DNA of 64,000 bases from Pedobacter sp. MC2016-05 (GCF_026239735.1 NZ_JAPIVT010000008.1:124001-188000), one strand, 5' to 3'. Numbered from the stretch's first letter, positions 48,180 to 57,255 are shown. Numbers and translations are program-made. The notes: generated from the sequence alone by a model not told the origin.

Positions 48180-49433
48180 TTATTTTAACTTGCTTAAAGC
48201 TGTTTTAATCCGGGGTAGCATGTCTTTTATATCCTGCAAGGTGCAAGCACCAACCGATGCCCTGAACCAAGGCATGCTGTGTTCGTTTCCAAAGGCTGAA
48301 AATGGAACCAATGCGGCTCCAGCCTCTTTAATTAAGTAGAAGTTTACATCCGCACTATCCCTTAAAAGCTGACCATCTTCAGTGGTTTTTCCGATATAGT
48401 CGATTTTAATGGTGAGATAAATTGCACCCATTGGCTCAACCGCATCAACATTAAAACCTTCGTTTTTCAATTCATTAAAGCCATTGTAAAGCGCATTTAA
48501 GCTATCTTGAATTTGACCTTTAAAACTGTTTAAAAATGTATCGACCTGCGTTTTATCATTAAAATAATTAGACATTGCAACCTGCTCGGCTTTTGGTGCC
48601 CAAGCACCCATGTGCCCAACCAATGCCTTCATTCTGTTAACAATATCTTCAGGGCCAAAACCCCAACCTACACGCACACCTGTTGCAGCTAAACATTTCG
48701 AAGAACCATCTACGAAAACCGTAAATTCACGCATTGCCGGGCGTAATGAAACCGGATTTACATGTTCCTTGCCAAAAGTTAAAAGTGAATAAATCTGATC
48801 GTACATTAAATACAATGGTTTTTCATCCGCTCCGCGCGATGCATTTTCTTCTAAAATAACATCACATATTTCCGCTAAAGAATCCGCATCAAACATGGTT
48901 CCTGTCGGATTCAATGGCGAACAAAGCGCTAATAATGTTGCACCTTTTAAATGTGGTTTCAATTGTGCTGCAGTTGGCATAAAGTTATGCGCTGCATCAG
49001 TTTCTACCGCAATGGCCTTCGCCGATGTTAAGTGACAGTAGTGATTGTTATTCCATGAAGGTGCAGGGAAAACAACTGTATCACCTGGATCTATCAAAGC
49101 TAAATAAGTAGCATAAATCAATGGTCGAGAGCCGCCTGAAACCAGAATACTATTGGTGTTGTACTCCAAACCGAATCTATCTTTCAATAGTTCAGAAACG
49201 GTTTGTCTCAATGGCAAAACACCGTCGGCAGGCGGGTAATTTGTTTGATTTGCATGATAGGCATCTACGATTCCGGCTTTTAATTCCGCTGGAATGGGAT
49301 AGATGTTTGAATCAAAATCGCCGATGGTTAGATTGGCGATTGAAGCGCCTTTGCGTTTCATTTCATTAACCTCGTTACCAATTTTTATAATTTCTGAGCC
49401 TATTAATGAACTGGCTAATACTGAAACTTTCAT
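48180..49433 (-). CDS. PLP-dependent aminotransferase (class I/II)
   Basis: 417-residue fold-type I aminotransferase. It has VSGGSRPLIYATYLAL, CSPLNPTGTMFD, YDQIYSLLTFG and the PLP lysine in FVDGSSKCLAATGVRVGWG (about residue 249). It belongs to the aspartate/aromatic aminotransferase group. It lies downstream of the arginine cluster and could take part in amino-acid synthesis, but the substrate cannot be told. Confidence 0.88.
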   Translation of the reverse strand: MKVSVLASSLIGSEIIKIGNEVNEMKRKGASIANLTIGDFDSNIYPIPAELKAGIVDAYHANQTNYPPADGVLPLRQTVSELLKDRFGLEYNTNSILVSGGSRPLIYATYLALIDPGDTVVFPAPSWNNNHYCHLTSAKAIAVETDAAHNFMPTAAQLKPHLKGATLLALCSPLNPTGTMFDADSLAEICDVILEENASRGADEKPLYLMYDQIYSLLTFGKEHVNPVSLRPAMREFTVFVDGSSKCLAATGVRVGWGFGPEDIVNRMKALVGHMGAWAPKAEQVAMSNYFNDKTQVDTFLNSFKGQIQDSLNALYNGFNELKNEGFNVDAVEPMGAIYLTIKIDYIGKTTEDGQLLRDSADVNFYLIKEAGAALVPFSAFGNEHSMPWFRASVGACTLQDIKDMLPRIKTALSKLK

Positions 49434-49463
49434 ATATTTGAATTGATTGCTGACATCAGCAAA

Positions 49464-49795
49464 TTATAATGCTTTTATTATATTTTGGAGTTCTTTTTTA
49501 TCAATACTACTTTCTTCTGATTTGTCACAAAGAGTCAACATATTGATAACAATTCCATTTAGGTTGTTTGATACTAAATAAGTTATTACCCTAAAACCTC
49601 CACTTTTGCCCTTACTTTACTTTTAACAGCTAGACGGACTTTGAAAAGACCGCCACCCAAATCGTTCCCTTGTTGAGGGTTCTTCGAAAGACTTTCTTCT
49701 AAACTGTAAAGGTCTTCTACTAACGATTGGTGCTTCTTTTTATAGATTTTTGCTTTTTTGATGAAAACTGCAGAATAGATAATGTTGGTAACCAT
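49464..49795 (-). pseudogene. RelE/ParE-type toxin gene, frameshifted
   Basis: The first frame from 49795 (MVTNIIYSAVFIKKAKIYKKK... GLFKVRLAVKSK) runs to a premature stop at 49586. The next frame continues GKSGGFRVITYLVSNN, then ADD-like ending INMLTLCDKSEESSIDKKE and stops at 49464. One missing base near 49605 explains the break. The restored protein (about 110 residues) fits the RelE superfamily. The ATG shares one base with the stop of the antitoxin gene. Toxin activity is probably lost. Confidence 0.8.
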
Positions 49796-49983
49796 TAAAT
49801 ATCCTTTAAGGACAAAGATTTGCGATCACCTTGCTGCATCTCTTTAATTTCTTTTAAAGCTTGCGCGATTTCTTGAGTAATTTGACTTGTTGGTTCTGCT
49901 TTGACCTTAGCGCCAATCTTGCTAAGAAATTCTTTCACGAATCCAGCATCTTTATCTTTAATTTCAATTGTTAAAGTCGTCAT
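49795..49983 (-). CDS. Antitoxin of a type II toxin-antitoxin pair
   Basis: 62-residue charged protein: MTTLTIEIKDKDAGFVKEFLSKIGAKV followed by a helical Glu/Lys region and a short C-terminal SLSLKDI. It matches small antitoxins (DUF2683-like) that pair with RelE-type toxins in Bacteroidota. It overlaps the toxin start by one base (TAATG). The antitoxin is intact while the toxin is broken. Confidence 0.78.
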   Translation of the reverse strand: MTTLTIEIKDKDAGFVKEFLSKIGAKVKAEPTSQITQEIAQALKEIKEMQQGDRKSLSLKDI

Positions 49984-50003
49984 ATTTACAAAATTAGCAA
50001 AAA

Positions 50004-51335
50004 TTATTTAACCAAATCTTCTATTGCTTTATTCACTTTCTCAAAGCCAAATTGTGACAAAACTGCCTGCATTCCTGCAGAAATTTGCTCATTACAAAGA
50101 TTGCCGATACTTCCTTCGTGTGTATGATTTATTTGGCCCGATGGTGCAAAAGTACCATTTTCTATCTGCTCGCCAACTATTTTGTAGGCTTCTCTAAAAG
50201 GAACCCCTTGCAACGCCAAGTCGTTAACCACCTCAACACTAAACAAGTAATCATATTTCCTATCCTGTAAAATATCATCCTTTATGGTGATGTTCTGGAA
50301 CATGAAGGTCGCAATTTCCAAACATTCGTTTAATGAGGTAATCGCTGGAAATAGATTTTCTTTCAACAACTGTAAATCGCGATGATAGCCAGATGGAAGA
50401 TTGGTAATCATCATTGCAATCTCGTTTGGCAAAGCCTGTATTTTATTGCAACGTGAGCGAATCAATTCAAAAACATCAGGATTTTTCTTATGCGGCATAA
50501 TACTCGAACCGGTTGTCAGTTCAGGAGGGAAGCTGATAAATCCAAAATTCTGGTTGATAAACAGACAAATATCCATCGCCATTTTGGCAAGCGTTGCGGC
50601 AACAGCGCTCATTGCCTGCGCTAAAATCCTTTCCGTTTTTCCTCTACCCATTTGTGCATAAACCACATTGTAATTTAAGCTTTCAAAACCTAGCAATTTG
50701 GTGGTTAATGTTCTGTTTAAAGGAAATGATGATCCATAACCTGCTGCAGAACCTAAAGGATTTTTATTGGTGATTTTCCATGCAGCAAGCATCAATTCCA
50801 TATCATCGGCAAGGCTTTCGGCATAAGCACCAAACCATAAACCAAAAGATGACGGCATTGCGATTTGCAAATGCGTATAACCTGGCATCAACTTATCCTT
50901 GTGAGTATTGCTTAATTTGATGAGCAGATTAAACAAGGTTGATGTTTGGTTAACCATATCTTCAATGCAGGCACGGAAAAACAACTTCAAATCAACCAAA
51001 ACCTGATCGTTACGCGAACGTCCACTGTGTATCTTTTTGCCCGCTTCGCCGATACGTTGCGTTAGCAACCATTCTACCTGCGAATGCACATCCTCAACGG
51101 TATCTTCAATAGTAAAATTCCCGGTTTCAATTTCAGCGTAAATATTTTTAAGTTCCTGTTGAACCGTTTTCAATTCTTCAGCGGTAAGCAGGTTAATAGT
51201 TTCCAACATTTGTGTATGCGCTAAAGAGCCCAAAACATCAAACTTTGCCATTTGCAAATCCAATTCGCGGTCTTTACCAACCGTAAAAGTTTCCACGAAT
51301 TTATTTACATCTATATTTTTTTGCCAAATTTTCAT
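50004..51335 (-). CDS. argH: Argininosuccinate lyase
   Basis: ArgH splits argininosuccinate into arginine and fumarate, the last step of the pathway. The signature GSSIMPHKKNPDVFEL is at about residues 279-294, and TVEDVHSQVEWLLTQRIG and GRSRNDQVLVDLKLFF occur earlier. At 443 residues (start MKIWQKNIDVNKF) it is full length. It is the last arginine gene in transcription order. Confidence 0.96.
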   Translation of the reverse strand: MKIWQKNIDVNKFVETFTVGKDRELDLQMAKFDVLGSLAHTQMLETINLLTAEELKTVQQELKNIYAEIETGNFTIEDTVEDVHSQVEWLLTQRIGEAGKKIHSGRSRNDQVLVDLKLFFRACIEDMVNQTSTLFNLLIKLSNTHKDKLMPGYTHLQIAMPSSFGLWFGAYAESLADDMELMLAAWKITNKNPLGSAAGYGSSFPLNRTLTTKLLGFESLNYNVVYAQMGRGKTERILAQAMSAVAATLAKMAMDICLFINQNFGFISFPPELTTGSSIMPHKKNPDVFELIRSRCNKIQALPNEIAMMITNLPSGYHRDLQLLKENLFPAITSLNECLEIATFMFQNITIKDDILQDRKYDYLFSVEVVNDLALQGVPFREAYKIVGEQIENGTFAPSGQINHTHEGSIGNLCNEQISAGMQAVLSQFGFEKVNKAIEDLVK

Positions 51336-51345
51336 AATCAAACTT

Positions 51346-51441
51346 CGTCATTCCGAGGCACGAAGCAATCCCCTTTGTATGAAACTAAAAACACCTTACG
51401 ATTCCTCTGCAATTAAGATTGCTTCGTGCCTCGCAATGACG
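51346..51441. repeat. REP-like palindromic repeat
   Basis: CGTCATTCCGAGGCACGAAG and CTTCGTGCCTCGCAATGACG arms with about 56 bases between them. Lies between argE and argH. Confidence 0.85.
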
Positions 51442-51444
51442 GAT

Positions 51445-52509
51445 CTAGTGTATCACTGGTTTCAACATATTTACATATCCTTCAACACCTTCAGCAACCT
51501 CTCTAACGTATAAAAACTCATCTGCCATGTGCGAGCGACCAGAAAACCCCGGTCCACATTTTACTGATGGGATATCTAATAGCGCTTGATCTGATGTGGT
51601 TGGCGAGCCATAAGTGGTTTTGCCCAAAGCAATACCAGCTTGAACTACCGGGTGGTTTTTATCTATCGACGATGGTTTCAAACGAATGGAACGAGGTGTA
51701 ACATCGCAATCTACATTTGCTCTGATGATTTCTAAAACTTCCTCATTTGTGTAAGCATCGGTTACGCGAACATCAACTGTAAAAGTACAATTTGCCGGCA
51801 CCACATTGTGCTGAGAACCTGCATTGATAATGGTAACCGTCATTTTCAGCGGACCGAAAACTTCCGATACTTTAGGAAACTGATAATTCCTGAACCACTC
51901 AATATCTTTCAGCGCTTTGTAAATTGCGTTTTCTCCCTCTTCCCTAGCAGCGTGACCAGCTTTACCATGAGAAACGCAATCGATTACCAACAACCCACGT
52001 TCTGCAATGGCTAAATTCATTTCTGTTGGCTCTCCAACAATCCCAAATTCTAATTCACCTAAATCTGGTAAAACCAGTTCCAAGCCATTATTACCAGAAA
52101 TTTCTTCTTCTGCCGTTGCGGCCAAACAGATGTTATATTTTAAATTCTCCTGCTCGTAATAATACAAAAACGTACCAATTAACGAAACCAGGCACCCACC
52201 AGCGTCATTACTTCCTAAGCCGAATAATTTATCGCCTTCAATGGCAGCATCATAAGGGTCACGAGTATAGCCCGAGTTTGGTTTAACGGTATCATGATGC
52301 GAGTTCAGTAACACCGTAGGTTTACTTGCATCAAAATACTTATTATAAGCCCAAACGTTATTCATTTTGCGTTGGGTTTTAATTCCTCGCTCTTGTAAAA
52401 ATTGAGCAATTAAATTCGCTGTTCTGTCTTCTTCTTTGCTAAAAGACTGAATGCGGATTAACTGTCGCAACAAATCCAGACTTTCTTTTTGTATATTTTC
52501 TAACCACAT
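51445..52509 (-). CDS. argE: M20 family deacylase, acetylornithine/acetylcitrulline deacetylase type
   Basis: Removes the N-acyl group from the arginine precursor. In the ArgF' pathway the substrate is N-acylcitrulline. Zinc-site motifs are LLNSHHDTVKPN (about 66-77), GSNDAGG (about 98-104), ATAEEEISGNNG (about 131-142, catalytic Glu) and the final GRSHMADEFL (about 325-334). At 354 residues the length is normal. Acetyl versus succinyl specificity is not decided. Confidence 0.9.
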   Translation of the reverse strand: MWLENIQKESLDLLRQLIRIQSFSKEEDRTANLIAQFLQERGIKTQRKMNNVWAYNKYFDASKPTVLLNSHHDTVKPNSGYTRDPYDAAIEGDKLFGLGSNDAGGCLVSLIGTFLYYYEQENLKYNICLAATAEEEISGNNGLELVLPDLGELEFGIVGEPTEMNLAIAERGLLVIDCVSHGKAGHAAREEGENAIYKALKDIEWFRNYQFPKVSEVFGPLKMTVTIINAGSQHNVVPANCTFTVDVRVTDAYTNEEVLEIIRANVDCDVTPRSIRLKPSSIDKNHPVVQAGIALGKTTYGSPTTSDQALLDIPSVKCGPGFSGRSHMADEFLYVREVAEGVEGYVNMLKPVIH

Positions 52510-52577
52510 AGTATCAAGTATTTAGTATTAAGTATCAAGATGTGGAGCCTAAACCCTAAACCTTTTACCATACACCT

Positions 52578-53387
52578 TTAACCTTCTTTAGTGTACAAAT
52601 TTCCAGCTTTTAAAGCCGATAATTTTATACCTTTTATTAATGATGAACTAAAGCCATTATGCTCCATTTCGTTTAAGCCCGCAATAGTACAACCTTTCGG
52701 CGAAGTTACTTTATCTATTTCTGATTCTGGGTGTGTGCCATGTAATAACAGCAAATCAGCTGCTCCCTTAGCTGTTTGCACCGCCATTTTAAGAGCTTCA
52801 TCTGCATGGAAACCAATTTCGACCCCACCTTGGGATGCGGCTCTTATTGCTCTTAAAAAGAACGCAATACCACAAGCACAAAGCGCCGTTGCCGAAGTCA
52901 TTAAATCTTCGTTAATCTTCACAACAGAACCAACCGTTTCAAACATTTTGGTTACCTCGGCAATATTTTCGGCAGATGCGTTGTCGCTAGCCATACAAGT
53001 CATGGATTGCCCGATGGCAATGGCTGTATTTGGCATTACCCGAATCACCTCTATATCGTCGCCCAATTTTTCTCTAACCGCAGCACAACTCACACCCGAA
53101 ATCACCGAAATTACAAGGTGTTTAGCTGAATTTATCGAGGACTTGATTTCGTCTAAAACCGTATTTAACTGTTGAGGCAAAACGGCAAGAATTACAACAT
53201 CTGCACTTGCAACCGCTTGGTTATTGTCGTTTGAAACTTCAAAGCCTGCTGAGGCGAAAGACTGCAAGTGGTCGATATTTCTTCTGGTAAGCGTTATGTC
53301 GCCAGCTTTAGCGAAGTCGGCTTTCACCAAGCCTTTTGCTAAAGATAACCCGATATTTCCGCTACCAATTATGGCTATTTTTTTCAT
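52578..53387 (-). CDS. proC: Pyrroline-5-carboxylate reductase
   Basis: ProC makes proline from pyrroline-5-carboxylate. The N-terminal Rossmann motif is IAIIGSGNIGLSLAKGL. Family signatures are VIRVMPNTAIAIGQSM, ALCACGIAFFLRAI and TSPKGCTIAGLNEMEHNGF. At 269 residues it is full length. Its place inside the arginine cluster links proline and arginine synthesis from glutamate. Confidence 0.95.
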   Translation of the reverse strand: MKKIAIIGSGNIGLSLAKGLVKADFAKAGDITLTRRNIDHLQSFASAGFEVSNDNNQAVASADVVILAVLPQQLNTVLDEIKSSINSAKHLVISVISGVSCAAVREKLGDDIEVIRVMPNTAIAIGQSMTCMASDNASAENIAEVTKMFETVGSVVKINEDLMTSATALCACGIAFFLRAIRAASQGGVEIGFHADEALKMAVQTAKGAADLLLLHGTHPESEIDKVTSPKGCTIAGLNEMEHNGFSSSLIKGIKLSALKAGNLYTKEG

Positions 53388-53532
53388 GTGGTTCGTTTTA
53401 TTTGGTCCAGTTACTTAAACTGATTTTTATATTTCTTGAAAAGCAATTGCAGTCTTCAATTAATGTCAGTCCTGCTATTCACTTCTCCCGATGAAAAATC
53501 GGGATCCGTTTCTATCAGGTTTATTTCACATC

Positions 53533-53614
53533 CGTCATTGCGAGGTACGAAGCACTCCTAATGTACTATACTAATAGCTATAGCTTTAAGATTGCTTCGT
53601 ACCTCGCAATGACG
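53533..53614. repeat. REP-like palindromic repeat
   Basis: CGTCATTGCGAGGTACGAAG and CTTCGTACCTCGCAATGACG are perfect 20-base inverted arms. Lies between argB and proC. Confidence 0.9.
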
Positions 53615-53641
53615 AAACCCAACCTCCCCTTTTTAGCGGAT

Positions 53642-54472
53642 TTAGAGGTTCATTTTCGTCCCGAAAGTCCCATCCGCAAGTTCTCCCAATTCATTAGCTT
53701 TGCCTATATAAACCGCAGACACACCTTTTTTGATCGCCTCAAAAGCATTGTGCAATTTCGGAATCATTCCACCCTGTACTGTTCCGTCAGCTTTTAAACC
53801 CTCAAATTCATCCGCTTTGATTTCTCTGACAACTGAATCATCATCATTTACATCTTTCAAAACGCCCTTTTTTTCAAAGCAATATACCAAACGCGTTTCA
53901 TATAAAGCCGACATTGCAACTGCAACAGCTGAGGCAATGGTATCCGCATTGGTATTTAATAACTGTGTATCTCCATCGTGTGTAATTGCACATAAAACCG
54001 GCGTTAATCCAGCTTTTAACAAACTATCCAATGTAGTTGCAGAAACAGAATTTCCATCTAAATCGCCAACAAAGCCATAATCGATAACTTCTCCAGCTAA
54101 TGGGCCCGGAGCTGCTCCATGTGTTTTTGTAACTACAGGACGCTTTTTAGCTTTGATGATGTTGCCATCCGCTCCCGATAATCCAATTGCATTGCTGCCC
54201 TTAGCTTGTAATTGGGCTACCATATTTTTATTGATCAACCCTGCATAAACCATCGTAACGATCCGCAAAGTTTCAATATCTGTAATCCGACGGCCTTCAA
54301 CCATTTTAGCTTCAATGCCTAAGCTTTCGCCCAGTTCGGTTGCAATTTTGCCCCCACCATGAACCAAAATTTTATCTCCAGGTAAGGCTGTAAAATCTAA
54401 TAAAAACTGATGCAGATTCGCAGAATTATCAATTACATTTCCGCCTATTTTTATGATGGTAAGTTGTTTCAT
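53642..54472 (-). CDS. argB: Acetylglutamate kinase
   Basis: ArgB phosphorylates N-acetylglutamate. Motifs are TIIKIGGNVID (start), KILVHGGGKIATELG, GLSGADGNIIKAKKR and LLNTNADTIASAVAVAM. At 276 residues the length is normal. The sequence is of the feedback-insensitive short type. It follows argF' with a long inverted repeat between them. Confidence 0.95.
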   Translation of the reverse strand: MKQLTIIKIGGNVIDNSANLHQFLLDFTALPGDKILVHGGGKIATELGESLGIEAKMVEGRRITDIETLRIVTMVYAGLINKNMVAQLQAKGSNAIGLSGADGNIIKAKKRPVVTKTHGAAPGPLAGEVIDYGFVGDLDGNSVSATTLDSLLKAGLTPVLCAITHDGDTQLLNTNADTIASAVAVAMSALYETRLVYCFEKKGVLKDVNDDDSVVREIKADEFEGLKADGTVQGGMIPKLHNAFEAIKKGVSAVYIGKANELGELADGTFGTKMNL

Positions 54473-54485
54473 ATATGTGTTATGA

Positions 54486-54550
54486 GTTGTGGGTTGCCAG
54501 TTACATGTTTAGGCACTTAGACCGGCAACATGTAACCGGCAACCCACAAC
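54486..54550 (-). repeat. Long inverted repeat between argB and argF'
   Basis: Arms of 13 and 10 bases (GTTGTGGGTTGCC + GTTACATGTT and their inverse) are separated by a single mismatch, giving a 23-base stem with a 17-base loop. There is no T-run, so it may slow the polymerase or protect an mRNA end rather than terminate. Confidence 0.75.
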
Positions 54551-54553
54551 AGA

Positions 54554-55528
54554 TTATTTCATTTCTTCCAACATCGCTTTAATTACCGCTTGCGCTGCCC
54601 ATAAACGATTACCTGCTTCATGAATTACCAATGAATTTGGTCCATCTAAAATCTCAGAAGATAATTCCAAATCGCGACGAACAGGCAAACAGTGCATTAC
54701 TTTGGCGTCGTTAGTGAACTTCAGTTTTTCATTGTTGATCATCCAGCCATCAGGATAAGTTAAAACTTTACCATATTCTTTATAACTACTCCAGTTTTTC
54801 ACATAAACATAGTCAGCGCCAGCCAAAGCTTCTTCTATGTTATATTGAATTTCTGCACCAGGCGTAAATTCTTCGGCCAATTCGTATCCTTCTGGCTGTG
54901 CTATGGTGAAATCAATCATTCCCTCTGCTTGTGCCTTGCACATCCATTCTGCAAATGAATTGGGAACAGCCTGAGGCAATGCCTTTACATGAGGTGCCCA
55001 AGCCAAAACTACCTTTGGTTTACGTCCATCTGGTTTTTTATTCCAGGTTTCATGGATGGTAATGATATCTGCGAAACTTTGTAACGGGTGACGCGTAGCA
55101 CTTTCTAAACTTACTACGGGAACAGCGCAGTATTTTACAAACTTGTTAAAAAAGTCTTCGCTATAATCTTCCTCGCGATTGTTCAATTTAGGAAAAGAAC
55201 GCAAGCCTAAAATATCGCAATATTGACCCATTACTGCTGCGGCTTCACGGATATGTTCGACAGTAGAACCGTTCATTACCACACCATCCTGTGTTTCTAA
55301 AGCCCAACCTTCTTTATCCAAATTCATCACCATCACGTTCATACCCAAATTTAAGGCAGCCTTTTGGGTGCTTAAACGTGTACGCAAACTTGGGTTCATA
55401 AAAACCAATCCTAAAGTTTTGTTTTTACCCAAGCTTTGATGCGCATAAGGATTTGCCTTTAATTCAAGTGCATCTTTTACAAATTGTTTGATGCTCGGAA
55501 CATCGTGTACGGAAGTAAATAACTTCAT
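54554..55528 (-). CDS. N-acyl-ornithine carbamoyltransferase (ArgF')
   Basis: Transfers carbamoyl from carbamoyl phosphate to N-acetyl- or N-succinyl-ornithine, the Bacteroidota variant of the ornithine step. Carbamoyl-phosphate binding is MNPSLRTRLSTQKAA (about 44-58), followed by HPLQSFADIITI (about 144-155) and the C-terminal MHCLPVRRDLELS. At 324 residues it matches ArgF'-type enzymes and not ordinary ornithine transcarbamylases. Acetyl or succinyl preference cannot be told safely. Confidence 0.9.
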   Translation of the reverse strand: MKLFTSVHDVPSIKQFVKDALELKANPYAHQSLGKNKTLGLVFMNPSLRTRLSTQKAALNLGMNVMVMNLDKEGWALETQDGVVMNGSTVEHIREAAAVMGQYCDILGLRSFPKLNNREEDYSEDFFNKFVKYCAVPVVSLESATRHPLQSFADIITIHETWNKKPDGRKPKVVLAWAPHVKALPQAVPNSFAEWMCKAQAEGMIDFTIAQPEGYELAEEFTPGAEIQYNIEEALAGADYVYVKNWSSYKEYGKVLTYPDGWMINNEKLKFTNDAKVMHCLPVRRDLELSSEILDGPNSLVIHEAGNRLWAAQAVIKAMLEEMK

Positions 55529-55632
55529 ATTTTTTAGGGTTTAAGGTTTGAGGTATAGGGTTTAAGGTTTTCCTGCACCACCTCTTAAAAATTTCAAAAA
55601 CGAAGTTAGTTTGCACCCACTTCGTTTTCGTC

Positions 55633-55716
55633 CGTCATTGCGAGGTACGAAGCAATCTTAAAGCAATTGCTAAGTATTTCTAGCGTTGTAAGATTGCTTC
55701 GTACCTCGCAATGACG
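55633..55716. repeat. REP-like palindromic repeat
   Basis: CGTCATTGCGAGGTACGAAG and CTTCGTACCTCGCAATGACG perfect arms. Lies between argD and argF'. Confidence 0.9.
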
Positions 55717-55722
55717 AGTGTA

Positions 55723-56853
55723 TTATTTCACCAACTTGGTAAACGCCGCTAAAAACTCGTCAGCATTTTCTTTTGTTAAATTCAAAGCTGGCAACAGACG
55801 AATTACGTTTGGCTTGGCTTCACCGGTGAAAATATGATGTGTAAATAATAATTCTTTTTTAACGTGGGCAAGTGCTTCTGGTAATTCAATTCCAATCATC
55901 AACCCACGACCACGAACTTCTACAACTTGCTCAAATTTCTTTAGTTCGGTAATTAAATAATTTCCAATCTCCTGGGCATTCTCTATTAGATTGTCTCTTT
56001 CCATCACCTCCAAAACAGCTAAACTCGCAGCACAAGCCAAGTGATTGCCGCCAAAAGTGGTTCCCAATTCTCCATGCCAAGGTTTAAATTTTGGTGCAAT
56101 GGAGATTCCTGCTACTGGAAAGCCGTTACCCATTCCCTTCGCCATCGTGTAAACATCTGCTTCAACGCCCGAATAATCATGGGAATAAAACAATCCTGTT
56201 CTACCATAACCGCACTGAACTGAATCGGCGATATAAACTGAATTGTACTCATCGCAAAGAGAGCGGATTTTCTGCAGGAAACTTTTTGAGGCTTCCTTAA
56301 TTCCGCCAACACCTTGAATACCCTCAATAATTACCGCTGAAATTTCATCGCCCTGCGCTTTAAAAGTTTCTTCAAGTGCAACCTCATTATTAAAGGGTAA
56401 GAAGATGACATTCTCGGTTTGATTAACAGGCGCCACAATTTTCGGATTATCAGTTACCGCCACTGCCAAAGAGGTACGTCCGTGGAAAGCGCCAGTGAAA
56501 GCAATCACTTTTTTTCTACTATTATAAAACGAGGCAAGTTTCAAGGCATTTTCATTGGCTTCTGCACCAGAATTAACCAAAAACAACTGGAAATCTTTTT
56601 TGCCTGAAACCTGGCCTAATTTCTCAGCCAATTGAGTTTGCAAAGGGATTTTAACTGAATTAGAGTAGAAACCGACTTTCTTCAACTGGTCAGTCAAACG
56701 AGTTACATAATGAGGATTTGTATGGCCAATTGAAATCACTGCGTGACCGCCATATAAGTCTAAATATTTTTGTTCGTTAGCATCCCAAACATTGCTGCCA
56801 GATGCCTTTGTAATTTCTATATCATTAAGAGGGTAAACGTCGAATAGTTGCAT
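55723..56853 (-). CDS. argD: Acetylornithine aminotransferase
   Basis: ArgD transaminates N-acetylglutamate semialdehyde. The class III signature is present: FLVNSGAEANENALKLA (about 91-107), AFHGRTSLAVAVT, VIIEGIQGVGG and the PLP lysine in YTMAKGMGNGFPVAG (about residue 240). At 376 residues the length is normal. It lies in the arginine cluster between argF' and the truncated four-helix-bundle gene. Confidence 0.94.
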   Translation of the reverse strand: MQLFDVYPLNDIEITKASGSNVWDANEQKYLDLYGGHAVISIGHTNPHYVTRLTDQLKKVGFYSNSVKIPLQTQLAEKLGQVSGKKDFQLFLVNSGAEANENALKLASFYNSRKKVIAFTGAFHGRTSLAVAVTDNPKIVAPVNQTENVIFLPFNNEVALEETFKAQGDEISAVIIEGIQGVGGIKEASKSFLQKIRSLCDEYNSVYIADSVQCGYGRTGLFYSHDYSGVEADVYTMAKGMGNGFPVAGISIAPKFKPWHGELGTTFGGNHLACAASLAVLEVMERDNLIENAQEIGNYLITELKKFEQVVEVRGRGLMIGIELPEALAHVKKELLFTHHIFTGEAKPNVIRLLPALNLTKENADEFLAAFTKLVK

Positions 56854-56960
56854 GTTGCTGTATTATAAGTTATACGTTTTAAGTTATAGGTTTGGGTGCT
56901 TAGCTCTCACCTGGAGATTAAATTAATAAGCATTGCCTTAACTTCATTAATACTATTAGA

Positions 56961-57251
56961 TTAAGTTGTGAACAGTTCTTCAGTTAGGTAATCTAGATTT
57001 CTTGATAAAATCAAAAAGTATTCAGTTTCATTAGCCGAACCCAAAGAAATATTTAAAAAATTAGCCAAGCCTGCTTGTGAATTTTTACCACGACCTTCGG
57101 CAATATTTGCTCGTATTGATGCCGATGCCCGCCGAAGTTGATTGGTTAAACTATAAATATCTTCCTTTAGAAACCTGGCGCTTGTTTTATAAATACTCAG
57201 TGTAAGCTGATGAGCTTTCTCCCAAACCTTTAATTCTTTAAAATTTTGCAT
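56961..57251 (-). CDS. Four-helix-bundle protein (23S rRNA IVS-type), C-terminally truncated
   Basis: Second member of the family of the broken gene at 371-743. MQNFKELKVWEKAHQLTLSIY, RASASIRANIAEGRGK and LANFLNISLGSANETEYFLIL are the family's helices 1 to 3. The ORF ends at TAA (56963-56961) after 96 residues. The same frame then runs SNSINEVKAMLINLISR to TGA at 56907, which is the usual fourth helix. A single premature stop therefore removes helix 4. It sits inside the arginine operon, five bases after argC. Confidence 0.8.
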   Translation of the reverse strand: MQNFKELKVWEKAHQLTLSIYKTSARFLKEDIYSLTNQLRRASASIRANIAEGRGKNSQAGLANFLNISLGSANETEYFLILSRNLDYLTEELFTT

Positions 57252-57255
57252 ACAC

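Noticed and set aside
52591..53175. 194-residue plus-strand open frame
   Set aside because: It lies fully antisense to proC, whose product is intact and well conserved.
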